Below, piece by piece: positions 7,328-14,578 of a stretch of DNA of 24,731 nt. The stretch covers positions 1 to 24,731 of the forward strand of contig NZ_JOAG01000076.1 in NCBI RefSeq assembly GCF_000725485.1. Reading direction: 5' to 3'. Position 1 is the stretch's first letter, and each line of letters opens with the position of its first letter. Below the pieces are notes generated by a model. The model saw only the letters and a program-made list of their open reading frames with translations, was not told the DNA's origin and ran no database searches. The position numbers and the translations under genes are program-made. This stretch comes from Nonomuraea candida (GTDB taxonomy: Bacteria > Actinomycetota > Actinomycetes > Streptosporangiales > Streptosporangiaceae).

Positions 7328-8533
7328 TTGACACGCATCAGAGAAGCCTTACCAGGACTGTTCGCGCTCGCCACCGCCGGGTTCTTGACCATGCTCACCG
7401 AGACCATCCCCGCGGGCCTGCTGCCGGGCATCGCCGGCGGGCTCGCCGTCTCGCACGCGCAGGCCGGGCAACTGCTCACGGTCTATGCCCTGGGATCGGT
7501 GGTGGCGGCCATCCCGCTCACCGCGCTCACCCGGGGCCTGCCGCGCCGCGGGCTGCTGGTCGGCACGGTCGTGGCGGTCGCCCTGGTCAACCTGCTCACC
7601 GCGGCCTCCGCCTCCTACCCGCTCACGCTGGCCGCGCGGGGCGTGGCCGGGATGGCCGCGGGCGTGCAGTGGGCCATGATCGCCGGGTATGCCATGCGGC
7701 TGGTGGACGCGCCCCTCAAGGGACGGGCGCTGGCCGTCTCGATGGCCGGCGTGCCGACCGCGCTGGCCCTGGGCATACCGGCGGGCGCCTTCGCCGGCGG
7801 CCTGCTCGGCTGGCGTGCCACGTTCGCCGTCATGGGCGTGCTGGCCCTGCTGGCGGCCGGGTGGGTCCGGGTCGCCGTGCCGCCGTTCCCCGGTGAGAGG
7901 GCCGGCGCCCGGCCGTCCGCGCGCCGCGTGCTGCTGCTGCCGGGCCTGGCCGCGATCCTGGCCGCGGCCCTGCTGTTCGAGGTCGGTCACATGGGGGTGT
8001 ACACCTACATCGCCCCCTTCCTGGAGCAGGCCGGGCTCGGCGGCCAGGTCGGCCCGGTGCTGCTGGCCTTCGGCGTGGCCGCCATGGCGGGGCTGATGGC
8101 GGCCGGGGCCTTCGTCGATCGGAGCCTGCGCGCGGTGGCGCTCGGCACCCTCGCCCTGTTCGCGGCCTGTATGGCGGGGCTCGGCCTGCTTCCGGCCGCG
8201 CCGGGGCCGGTGGTCGTGATCACCATGCTGTGGGGGTTCGCGCTCGGCCTGGCGCCCACGTTGTTCCAGGCCGCCTCGGTCCGCGCCGCCGGCTCGGCGG
8301 CCGACCTCGCCCAGGCGATGGTGGTCACCGTGCTCAACGCGGGCATGTCGCTGGGCTCGATGGCCGGCGGCGTGCTGCTCGGCCTGCGCGGCGTCACCGC
8401 CCTGCCCTGGATGTCGCTGGCGGTGTTCGGCGCGGCGCTGCTCATCGCGGCCGCCGCGCGTCGGCACGCCTTCCCCGCGCCGGGCCGCCGCCTCGTCGGC
8501 GGGTCCCGCGAACGCCCCACGGCGGTCCGATGA
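7328..8533 (+). CDS. MFS transporter, 12-helix DHA1 type (AraJ/drug-efflux-like)
   Basis: A 401-residue integral membrane protein with twelve hydrophobic helices. ATAGFLTMLTETIPAGLLPG is TM1, carrying the conserved E/D-T-I-P-A-G-L-L-P pattern of the arabinose/purine/drug exporter branch. ARGVAGMAAGVQWAMI corresponds to TM4, and GIPAGAFAGGLLGWRATFAV to the proline/glycine-rich antiporter motif C of TM5. It should be a proton-driven exporter of a small molecule. The start is TTG at 7328 with GAGGAG 11 bases upstream; no in-frame ATG fits TM1 better. Its stop overlaps an ATG of the next frame, and the following two genes are closely packed, so it heads a three-gene operon. The substrate is unknown but may relate to the redox partners downstream. 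Confidence 0.88.
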   Translation: MTRIREALPGLFALATAGFLTMLTETIPAGLLPGIAGGLAVSHAQAGQLLTVYALGSVVAAIPLTALTRGLPRRGLLVGTVVAVALVNLLTAASASYPLTLAARGVAGMAAGVQWAMIAGYAMRLVDAPLKGRALAVSMAGVPTALALGIPAGAFAGGLLGWRATFAVMGVLALLAAGWVRVAVPPFPGERAGARPSARRVLLLPGLAAILAAALLFEVGHMGVYTYIAPFLEQAGLGGQVGPVLLAFGVAAMAGLMAAGAFVDRSLRAVALGTLALFAACMAGLGLLPAAPGPVVVITMLWGFALGLAPTLFQAASVRAAGSAADLAQAMVVTVLNAGMSLGSMAGGVLLGLRGVTALPWMSLAVFGAALLIAAAARRHAFPAPGRRLVGGSRERPTAVR

Positions 8534-8571
8534 CCGCGACCGGAGATGACCACGACAGGAAGGACGCGGCC

Positions 8572-9198
8572 ATGACCCTCGACACACGGCGAGGCGGCGG
8601 CCGGAAACCCTCGCGGGCCGGCACCGCGCTGACCGCACTCATCGTGACGGCCCTGGTGGCCGGGATCGGCTGGGTGCTGCTGACCGGCGAGCCCGACGGG
8701 CCGGGCGCCGCCCGCGTGGCCCTGTCCGCGGAGGATTCCCGGCAACGGGCGTACGCCCCGGAGGGGCGCTCCGGGCGGCGGGAGGGCGCCGGGCCGGCCG
8801 GCGGCGGCCGGGGCTGCGTGGCCAGCAGCAGCATGCCGGGAGGGGACAACAACTACGTCCCCGGCGCGCCTCTCGTGAAGGATCTGGGACGCGGATTCGT
8901 CGTCTCCGGCACCGTACGGGAGGCCGGGACCTGCGCGCCGCTTCCCGGCGTCCGGATCCAGATCTGGATGCACACCGCCCGCGGCATGGAGGGCGATCCC
9001 GGCAACCGGGGCAGCGTCATGACCGACGACCAGGGCCGTTACCGGCTGGAGAGCCTGCCGGTGGTGGCCGCCTTCGGGCAACCACACGTGCATCTGGCCT
9101 ACGACGAGACCGCCTATCGCCCCGTCTTCCTGCGCCCGGTGCTGGACAACGAGAGCCAGTCCGACCTGACCGTCGACCTCGTCCTGGAGCGCCGGTGA
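8572..9198 (+). CDS. Membrane-anchored intradiol ring-cleavage dioxygenase-like protein
   Basis: The 208-residue product has an N-terminal membrane anchor (about 16-36, AGTALTALIVTALVAGIGWV), a low-complexity linker, then a domain like protocatechuate/catechol intradiol dioxygenases. VVSGTVREAGTCAPLPGVRI and IQIW (110-132) are the family's beta strands, MTDDQGRYRLES (150-161) matches TDxxGRYRF, and QPHVHL (170-175) keeps the HxH iron ligands as His172 and His174. The two tyrosine ligands of the active enzymes are not evident: Met139 stands where the family has RGxY, and the PGPYPW segment is replaced by LPVVAAFG. Chemistry is therefore uncertain, perhaps an altered iron or substrate-binding role outside the membrane. 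The ATG at 8572 has AGGAAGGA 7 bases upstream and is preferred to ATG 8530. It overlaps the next gene by GTGA. Confidence 0.75.
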   Translation: MTLDTRRGGGRKPSRAGTALTALIVTALVAGIGWVLLTGEPDGPGAARVALSAEDSRQRAYAPEGRSGRREGAGPAGGGRGCVASSSMPGGDNNYVPGAPLVKDLGRGFVVSGTVREAGTCAPLPGVRIQIWMHTARGMEGDPGNRGSVMTDDQGRYRLESLPVVAAFGQPHVHLAYDETAYRPVFLRPVLDNESQSDLTVDLVLERR

Positions 9199-9863
9199 CC
9201 GCCTGGGCGCGGCGCCTGCCGGTCGCCGGCCTGATCGTGCTGCCCCTGGTGGCCGTGGCGGCCGGTCCGGTCGCCGGGCGCACGGTGATCTGGGTGCTGG
9301 GCTCGCTGGCCGGTGTGCTGGCGTTGTCGCTGCTGGTCGTGCAGATCCTGCTGCCCCGGGCGGGCCGGTGGCCCGGCCGGGCGCCGGCCCGCCGGCTGAG
9401 CCGTCACCGCGTGCTGGGCCTGGTGATCGCCGGGGTCGTGGCCGCGCACGTCCTGCTGCTCTACCTCACCAGCCCCGACGACATCGCCGACGCGCTGGTG
9501 CTGGACGCCCCCACCTACAGCCGGCTCGGTGTCGTCGCCGCGTTCTGCCTCGCGGTGTCGATCCTGCTGACCGCCGGCCGCCGCCGGCTGCGGCTGCACT
9601 ACTCGAACTGGCGGGTCCTGCACGCGGTCCTGGCCGTCGCGATCGTCGGCGGGTCGTACGCGCACGCGCTCATGATCCGCGGCCCGCTGGACGGCCCGGC
9701 CGAACTCGTCCTGCTCGCCGCCGGGCTGGCCGCCGCGACGGCGGTCGTGTGCCGGCGCCTGCTCGGCCTCGACCGGCGCCGGCGGGCAGGGCGGGGGCGG
9801 CGGGCAGGGCGGGGGCGGAGCGAGCGGACGGCGGCCGGGCGGGGCGGCTCAGGAGGCGTGTGA
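9195..9863 (+). CDS. Ferric reductase-like transmembrane heme protein
   Basis: The 222-residue polytopic protein has about six hydrophobic segments and four histidines placed as two heme pairs: His71 and His85 (SRHRVLGLVIAGVVAAH) and His143 and His157 (LHAVLAVAIVGGSYAH). Each pair is 14 residues apart and lies in two different helices. This is the bis-histidine b-heme layout of the ferric-reductase/NOX transmembrane domain (FRE, YedZ-like), which moves electrons across the membrane. It lacks the FAD/NAD(P)H-binding domains of complete ferric reductases. The C-terminus is a positively charged Arg/Gly tail encoded by a duplicated GGCGGGCAGGGCGGGGGC unit. The GTG at 9195 overlaps the stop of the dioxygenase-like gene, indicating coupled translation and a joint redox function at the membrane. 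Confidence 0.75.
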   Translation: MTAWARRLPVAGLIVLPLVAVAAGPVAGRTVIWVLGSLAGVLALSLLVVQILLPRAGRWPGRAPARRLSRHRVLGLVIAGVVAAHVLLLYLTSPDDIADALVLDAPTYSRLGVVAAFCLAVSILLTAGRRRLRLHYSNWRVLHAVLAVAIVGGSYAHALMIRGPLDGPAELVLLAAGLAAATAVVCRRLLGLDRRRRAGRGRRAGRGRSERTAAGRGGSGGV

Positions 9864-9895
9864 GGCCGGGCCCGGGTGCCCTCGGCGGCCTCACA
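9859..9895. terminator. Bidirectional hairpin between convergent genes
   Basis: TGTGAGGCCG (9859-9868) pairs perfectly with CGGCCTCACA (9886-9895) around a 17-nt GC-rich loop. The stop codons of both convergent genes (9861-9863 and 9891-9893) sit in opposite arms. There is no T-tract, as is common for actinomycete terminators. Confidence 0.6.
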
Positions 9896-10727
9896 GGCGC
9901 TGCAGCCCGGTCACCCGCAGCAGGTCGAGCGCGGTCGCCTCGGGGCTTCCCGGCTCCGCCGAGTACATGAGCACCGTCTGGTCGGTGTCCGGGAGCAGCA
10001 GCGTGTCGCAGTCGAGCGTGAGCGGGCCGGCCTCGGGATGGTTGACGGTCTTGGTCGCGCTGCGCCAGGGCGCCGAACGTGCCTCCCGCCAGAGCCGCTC
10101 GAAGGGCGGGCTGCCCCGCCGCAGCTCGGCGATCAGCCGTCTCAGGTCGGGATCGCCGGGGTAGCGGGCCTGGGCGGCGCGCAGGGTGCCGACGGCGGCG
10201 CGGGCCGCCGCCTCGTCCTCGTCCGGATCGGCTCCGGCCTGGCAGCGGCTGCCGCCCAGGAAGCGTTGCCAGATGAGATTGCGGCGGTGCCGCGGCCAGG
10301 CGGACATGTCGCCCTGGAGCGCCGCGCCCAGCGGGTTCCAGGCCAGCACGTCGCCCTTGGCCGACAGCACCAGCACCGGCAGGTCCGACATCCGGTCCAG
10401 CAGGCGGAGCACGCTCGGCCGGACGAGCATGGGCACGCGCCCGGCGTGGGGCGGCTCGTGGCCGGCGAGCCGGAAGAGCAGGTCGCGGTCGTCGTCGTTC
10501 AGCCGCAGGGCCTGGGCCAGCGCGGCGACGACCTGGGCCGAGGGGCGGGGGCCGCGCCCCTGCTCCAGCCGGATCACGTAGTCGACGCTCAGGCCCGCGA
10601 GCGTGGCCACCTCCTCCCGGCGCAGGCCCGGTACCTGGCGGCGCGGCCCGGACGGCAGCCCGACGTCCTGCGGCCGCACCCGGCCACGTGCGCGGCGCAG
10701 CACCTCGGCGAGTTCGGCCCGGTTCAT
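9891..10727 (-). CDS. Helix-turn-helix regulator with MmyB-like ligand-binding domain
   Basis: The 278-residue protein opens with MNRAELAEVLRRARGRVRP and LRREEVATLAGLSVDYVIRL (36-55), the Xre-type helix-turn-helix of MmyB-family regulators, including the EQGRGPRPS cap. About residues 100-270 are the MmyB-like PAS-type ligand-binding domain, with VLSAKGDVLAWNPLGAAL, a NLIWQRFL segment and a late TLLLPDTDQTVLMYSAEPGS. The ATG at 10727 matches usual family starts, though GGAGGG abuts it directly; an in-frame TTG at 10745 is an alternative. It diverges from an SDR gene across 101 bp, which is the usual arrangement for a MmyB regulator and its target dehydrogenase. It probably represses that SDR operon and possibly itself. 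The ligand is unknown. Confidence 0.87.
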   Translation of the reverse strand: MNRAELAEVLRRARGRVRPQDVGLPSGPRRQVPGLRREEVATLAGLSVDYVIRLEQGRGPRPSAQVVAALAQALRLNDDDRDLLFRLAGHEPPHAGRVPMLVRPSVLRLLDRMSDLPVLVLSAKGDVLAWNPLGAALQGDMSAWPRHRRNLIWQRFLGGSRCQAGADPDEDEAAARAAVGTLRAAQARYPGDPDLRRLIAELRRGSPPFERLWREARSAPWRSATKTVNHPEAGPLTLDCDTLLLPDTDQTVLMYSAEPGSPEATALDLLRVTGLQRL

Positions 10728-10828
10728 CCCTCCATCGTGCCGCAAAGATCGCCGGGCGGGGTGGTACCGCCGGTCCCATGGCTCACCGGTCCTGGCGGAG
10801 CCGGCCGGCGCGTACCGATCATCGAGCC

Positions 10829-11563
10829 ATGACCGATGAGAACCTTGAGGAGAACACGGTGGCGCTGGTCACCGGAGCGAACAAGGGGCTGGGCCGCGAG
10901 ACCGCGCGCCGCCTGGCCGGGCAGGGCTGGCTGGTCTTCCTCGCCGCCCGGGACCGGGTACGCGGCGAGCGGGCCGTCGCGGAGCTGGCGGGCGCGGGGC
11001 TGCGCGTCGAGCTCGTCGAGCTGGACGTGACCTCCGACGAGTCGGTGGCGGCGGCCGCCGAGGCCGTGTCCGCACGGGCGGGCCGCCTCGACGTGCTGGT
11101 CAACAACGCCGGAGTGGGCGGCCCGCGGCTCGGCCCGGCCGACATGGACGCCGCAGCGCTGCAGAGCCTGTACGAGGTCAACGTGTTCGGACATGTGCGC
11201 GTGACGCACGCGCTCCTGCCGCTGCTGCGCAGGTCGGACCATCCCCGCATCGTCATGGTCTCCAGCGCGCTCGCGTCCCTGACCTACGCCGGCGACCCCG
11301 CACGCCCCGAATCCGGCTTCCTGAGCCTGGGCTACGCCTCGTCCAAGACCGCACTGAACATGATCGTCTCCCAGTACGCCCGCGCCCTGCCCGGCTTCAA
11401 GGTCAACGCCGCCGATCCGGGCAACCCGGCCACCGACATGAACCACCACACCGGCCTGCACACTGTCGAGGAGGCCGCCGAGCCGGTCATCCGGCTGGCG
11501 ACGCTGGGCCGCGAAGGGCCGACGGGCGGCTTCTTCGACCGCAACGGCCCCGTCCCCTGGTAG
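10829..11563 (+). CDS. Short-chain dehydrogenase/reductase (SDR), carbonyl-reductase-like
   Basis: A classical SDR of 244 residues. TGANKGLG (15-22) is the NADP(H)-binding loop, DVTSD (66-70) follows the fourth strand, NNAG is at 92-95, the catalytic serine is in VMVSSALAS, and YASSK gives Tyr169 and Lys173. The TGANKGLG variant and the long segment between Ser and Tyr (TYAGDPARPESGFLSLG) resemble carbonyl-reductase-like SDRs of actinomycetes, often controlled by adjacent MmyB regulators. It is cytosolic. ATG 10829 is used, but GTG 10859, six bases after GAGGAG (10847-10852), is a strong alternative that would begin VALVTGANKG. A small conserved ORF follows after 9 bp in the same operon. The substrate is unknown. 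Confidence 0.88.
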   Translation: MTDENLEENTVALVTGANKGLGRETARRLAGQGWLVFLAARDRVRGERAVAELAGAGLRVELVELDVTSDESVAAAAEAVSARAGRLDVLVNNAGVGGPRLGPADMDAAALQSLYEVNVFGHVRVTHALLPLLRRSDHPRIVMVSSALASLTYAGDPARPESGFLSLGYASSKTALNMIVSQYARALPGFKVNAADPGNPATDMNHHTGLHTVEEAAEPVIRLATLGREGPTGGFFDRNGPVPW

Positions 11564-11572
11564 GAACCCCAC

Positions 11573-11941
11573 ATGACCAAGATCTTGACGATCGGCCTGC
11601 ACCCCGGCGCCATCGACTTCTCCGATCATCCCGGCCTGGACGAGGCGCTCGCCGCCCGGATCGAACAGGGCGAGGCGGCACTGCGCGCGGCGGGACTGGA
11701 CACCGTGACGTGCCTCGTCGGCACCGATCCGGCCCTGGCCGAACAGGCCGTCCGCGAGCGGCTGTCGGCCGAAGGCCCGTTCGGCGTGGCCATGATCGGG
11801 GCCGGGCTGCGCCTGCTGCCGGAGCACACGGTGCTGTTCGAGCGGCTGGTCAACGTCCTGGTGGCGGCCGCACCCGGCATCCGGTTCTGCTTCAACACCT
11901 CCCCCGAGACCACGATCGACGCCATCCGCCGCGTGCGGTGA
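11573..11941 (+). CDS. Conserved hypothetical protein, 122 residues
   Basis: A soluble alpha/beta protein beginning MTKILTIGLHPGAIDFSD. Strands TCLVGTD, FGVAMIGAGLRL and IRFCFNTSP alternate with helices, a layout suggesting a small Rossmann-like or response-regulator-like fold. I do not recognise a named family; similar short proteins starting ILTIGL.P..ID are annotated as hypothetical in actinomycetes. It begins 9 bp after the SDR stop, with AGGA upstream, and is followed by a strong hairpin, so it is the last gene of the MmyB-controlled operon. No catalytic motif is evident. Confidence 0.7.
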   Translation: MTKILTIGLHPGAIDFSDHPGLDEALAARIEQGEAALRAAGLDTVTCLVGTDPALAEQAVRERLSAEGPFGVAMIGAGLRLLPEHTVLFERLVNVLVAAAPGIRFCFNTSPETTIDAIRRVR

Positions 11942-11952
11942 GAGGGCATACG

Positions 11953-11985
11953 GCCCTTGCCATAGCCGATGGTTATGGCAAGGGC
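11953..11985 (+). terminator. Strong hairpin ending the SDR operon
   Basis: GCCCTTGCCATA (11953-11964) pairs perfectly over 12 bp with TATGGCAAGGGC (11974-11985) around a 9-nt loop, 12 bp after the hypothetical gene's stop. There is no T-run. It separates this operon from the Tat-SDR gene. Confidence 0.75.
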
Positions 11986-12053
11986 TCTTGGACAGGCGTG
12001 TTCCGCTCTGCCGACCATGGTCGTCACCTCGACCGATCACGGAGGAAACACGC

Positions 12054-12968
12054 ATGACGGACAAGCACCTGCCGACCAGACGTGGCCTGCTCGCGACCGG
12101 CGCCACTGGGATGGCCCTGGCCGCCGCCGGAGCGCTCGGCGCCACCGGCCCCGCGTCGGCCGACACCCAGAACCCGCCGGCGCCCTCGGCGGGCAGGGCC
12201 GACCGGCGCGGCCGGTTCGCCGGCAAGGTCGTCCTCATCACCGGAGCCACCTCGGGCATCGGCCAGGCCACCGCCTACGAGATGGCCCGGCAGGGAGCAC
12301 GGGTGTTCTTCTGCGGGCGCCGGGAGGAGCTGGGCCGCCGCCACGAGCGGGCGATCAGGGACTTCGGCGGCGAGGCCACGTACCTGCGGGCCGACGTGTC
12401 CAAGGAGGCCGACGTGCGGGCGTTCGTCAGCGCCTGCGTTCGCGTCTACGGCGGGATCGACATCGCCTTCAACAACGCCGGCATCGAGAGCCCCAGGGCC
12501 GCGCCGCTGCACGAGCAGACGCTGGAGGACTTCGAGCAGGTGTGGCGCACCAACGCCGCCGGCGTCTTCCTGGCGATGAAGTACGAGCTCGCGCACATGG
12601 TGGAGCGGCGGGCCGGCGTCATCGTCAACACCGCCTCGATCTCCGCCGAGGTCGGCTTCGCCACCATCTCGCCCTACAACGCCAGCAAGCACGCCGTCGC
12701 CTCGCTGACCAAGGTCGCCGCCCTGGAGTACGCCGGCAAGAACATCCGCATCAACGCGCTGGCGCCCGGCGCGGTCGACACCCCCATGCTCCGCCGGGCG
12801 GCCGAGGCGTTCGGGATGACGTACGAGCAGATCGCGCAGGACTATCCGATCAAGCGGATCGTCCAGCCGCAGGAGATGGCGCGCGTGGTGATGTGGCTGG
12901 CCTCCGAGGACGCCAGCGCCGTGCTCGGCACCGACGTCGACGCCTCCGGCGGCTACCTCACCGGCTGA
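12054..12968 (+). CDS. Tat-exported short-chain dehydrogenase/reductase
   Basis: The 304-residue protein starts with a twin-arginine signal. LPTRRGLLATG (6-16) with Arg9-Arg10 precedes a hydrophobic Ala/Gly stretch and a likely ASA cleavage site after residue 36. The mature part is a complete classical SDR: TGATSGIG (63-70), ADVS (113-116), NNAG (140-143), catalytic Ser195, Tyr208 and Lys212 (YNASK), and the end SGGYLTG. Glucose/3-oxoacyl-type SDRs are normally cytosolic, so pre-folded export with bound NAD(P) through Tat is unusual but consistent with a cofactor enzyme. ATG 12054 has GGAGG (12041-12045) eight bases upstream. It is monocistronic between two hairpins. Substrate unknown. Confidence 0.88.
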   Translation: MTDKHLPTRRGLLATGATGMALAAAGALGATGPASADTQNPPAPSAGRADRRGRFAGKVVLITGATSGIGQATAYEMARQGARVFFCGRREELGRRHERAIRDFGGEATYLRADVSKEADVRAFVSACVRVYGGIDIAFNNAGIESPRAAPLHEQTLEDFEQVWRTNAAGVFLAMKYELAHMVERRAGVIVNTASISAEVGFATISPYNASKHAVASLTKVAALEYAGKNIRINALAPGAVDTPMLRRAAEAFGMTYEQIAQDYPIKRIVQPQEMARVVMWLASEDASAVLGTDVDASGGYLTG

Positions 12969-13053
12969 ACCCGGTGCCTGCACCGATGCCGGAGCCGGCC
13001 ACCGAGGTCCGAGCCGGCTTCCCGGCCGCCGTCTTCCGGGGGCTCGGAAGGCG

Positions 13054-13082
13054 GGGGGCGAGCGCGGCGCCCGCTCGCCCCC
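13054..13082 (+). terminator. GC-rich hairpin after the Tat-SDR gene
   Basis: GGGGGCGAGCG (13054-13064) pairs perfectly with CGCTCGCCCCC (13072-13082), an 11-bp stem with a 7-nt loop, about 85 bp beyond the stop. It has no T-tract. It may also serve the convergent calerythrin remnant. Confidence 0.65.
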
Positions 13083-13157
13083 GTCCATGCCTGCCGGGCT
13101 CTGCGCGGGACCGCGCCTGACGTACCGTGGAACGGCCGCCTCACGTGACACGTGTGG

Positions 13158-13352
13158 CTAGATCACTCCGAAGATGACGCCGCCGGGAGCGCTCGGTTCG
13201 CTGGACAGCACGAGGTGCCGGGCCGAGCGCAGGAACTCCTCACGGCTGATCCGTCCGTCTCCGTCGCTGTCCAGAGCCGCGAACCGGTCCGGCGCATCCA
13301 GTTCGGTGCCACCCAGCACGTCGCGAAGGAGCCGGGCGAACTCCTCCTTGCC
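13158..13352 (-). pseudogene. Calerythrin-like EF-hand protein, C-terminal remnant
   Basis: The minus strand encodes GKEEFARLLRDVLGG, then FAALDSDGDGRISREEFLRS, then ARHLVLSSEPSAPGGVIFGV and I. This is the last helix of one EF-hand, a complete 12-residue calcium loop (DSDGDGRISREE), and the C-terminal tail typical of actinomycete calerythrin-like proteins (normally ..SDDPDAPGNWLFG). Full-length members have four EF-hands in about 170-180 residues; here only the final hand and half of the third remain. Upstream of KEEF the loop residues are gone and replaced by unrelated sequence, with no convincing start. I interpret it as a truncated gene. Calcium binding by the remaining loop is possible but its expression is doubtful. 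Confidence 0.6.
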
Positions 13353-13533
13353 TGTCCCATGTGGAGTCGGGACTATCCCCTCGATCGGCTTCGGCCGCAC
13401 CAGCCGAACGTCAACTGTGTCCCTGGATGTCCTGGGCGAGGTGTTGACAGCCCCTCAGTGGATGGCCCCGGGACGCCTGCAAGACCGGAAAGGACCCCTG
13501 GGGATTTCCGGCCGTGCCTACCTGGAGAACGAT

Positions 13534-14487
13534 GTGATCGAGAACGACCCGGATGCCACTCTGGACCGGGCGGCGCCACGCTGGGGCCTGTCCTGCGGCG
13601 CGGACGGGTCCGGTGCCTGCGACAACCCCCGGGGAGAGGCCTGCGCCGTGGAGCGGGACGTTCTGCTCGGCGTGCTGCGCCTGGGAGTGCGACGGTTTCC
13701 GCCGCTGCGAGTGCGGGCCGCCCTCCGGCCGTCCCGGAAACCCGGCCTGGATGATCACTACCACCTGCTCGTGCCCTTGCAGGGTGCGATCCGGCTCGTC
13801 TGGGACGGCCGGCCCATTCTCACGGGGGTGGGCCAGGTTCTCGTCCACGACGTCACCCGCCTGCAGGAGGCGGACTTCGGCGCAGGAGGCTCCGCCTTCA
13901 GAACGGCCACCGTCGCCGTGCCCAGGTCGCTGCTGTCGGTCGACCCAGGCCAGGGCGAGCTGGTCCTCGGCCGCCGCCTGGCCGGGGAAGGCGTCGGCGG
14001 GCTGCTGGCCGGGTTCGTCGCGCACCTGAGCGACAGCCTGGACGCGTGCGGGCCGTCCGACGCGCCCCGGCTGGGCCTGGCACTGCTGGAACTGGTGAAC
14101 GCGGCCTTCGCGCACCTGGGGGAGCCGTCCGCGCCGGCGCCGTCCTCGCCCAAGCACGCCCTGGCCCTGCAGGTCCAGACGTTCATCCAGCGCCATCTCG
14201 GCGAGACCGGCCTGAGCCCGCGCCAGGTGGCCGCCGCTCACCACATTTCGGTCAGCTACCTGCACCGGCTCTTTCAGGAGCAGGGTCACACGGTCTCCGG
14301 CTGGATCAGGAGCCAGCGCCTCTTACGCGCCCGGCGTGACCTGGCCGATCCGGCGCTGCGCGACGTGCCCGTCCATGCCGTCGCCGCGCGCTGGGGATTC
14401 TCCGATTCCACCGTGTTCAGCCGTGCCTTCCGCGCCGCCTACGGCATCTCGCCCAGCGCTTTCAGGAACGGCGTGCCGGAGGTGTAG
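13534..14487 (+). CDS. AraC-family transcriptional regulator
   Basis: The protein is 317 residues from GTG 13534, which has GGAG (13524-13527) six bases upstream. Residues 40-200 form the AraC-binding-like cupin region, with HYHLLVPLQGAIRLVWDGR (75-93) and GQVLVHDVTR (100-109). The C-terminal 100 residues are a standard AraC DNA-binding domain: LSPRQVAAAHHISVSYLHRL (227-246) as the first helix-turn-helix and VHAVAARWGFSDSTVFSRAF (280-299) plus YGISPSAFR as the second. Length is usual for the family. The open frame extends upstream to 13174, but that part overlaps the antisense calerythrin remnant and is not conserved in type. The neighbouring lipoprotein gene 91 bp downstream could be co-regulated. 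Target and effector are unknown. Confidence 0.85.
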   Translation: MIENDPDATLDRAAPRWGLSCGADGSGACDNPRGEACAVERDVLLGVLRLGVRRFPPLRVRAALRPSRKPGLDDHYHLLVPLQGAIRLVWDGRPILTGVGQVLVHDVTRLQEADFGAGGSAFRTATVAVPRSLLSVDPGQGELVLGRRLAGEGVGGLLAGFVAHLSDSLDACGPSDAPRLGLALLELVNAAFAHLGEPSAPAPSSPKHALALQVQTFIQRHLGETGLSPRQVAAAHHISVSYLHRLFQEQGHTVSGWIRSQRLLRARRDLADPALRDVPVHAVAARWGFSDSTVFSRAFRAAYGISPSAFRNGVPEV

Positions 14488-14578
14488 AGCGAGCGTCATG
14501 ACACTGTGGACGCTGCGTCATCGACTCCTTCCCCGGACTGCCCAAAGATCTTCTTCCGTCACTCGGGAAGGAACACAC

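Noticed and set aside
7349..8638. 429-codon minus-strand open frame opposite the MFS transporter
   Set aside because: It is a shadow of a well-conserved membrane protein gene, rich in Arg, Gln, Gly and His, with no domain.
10724..12271. 515-codon minus-strand open frame across the SDR operon
   Set aside because: It is antisense to three convincing plus-strand genes and a terminator hairpin; composition is typical of GC-rich shadow frames.
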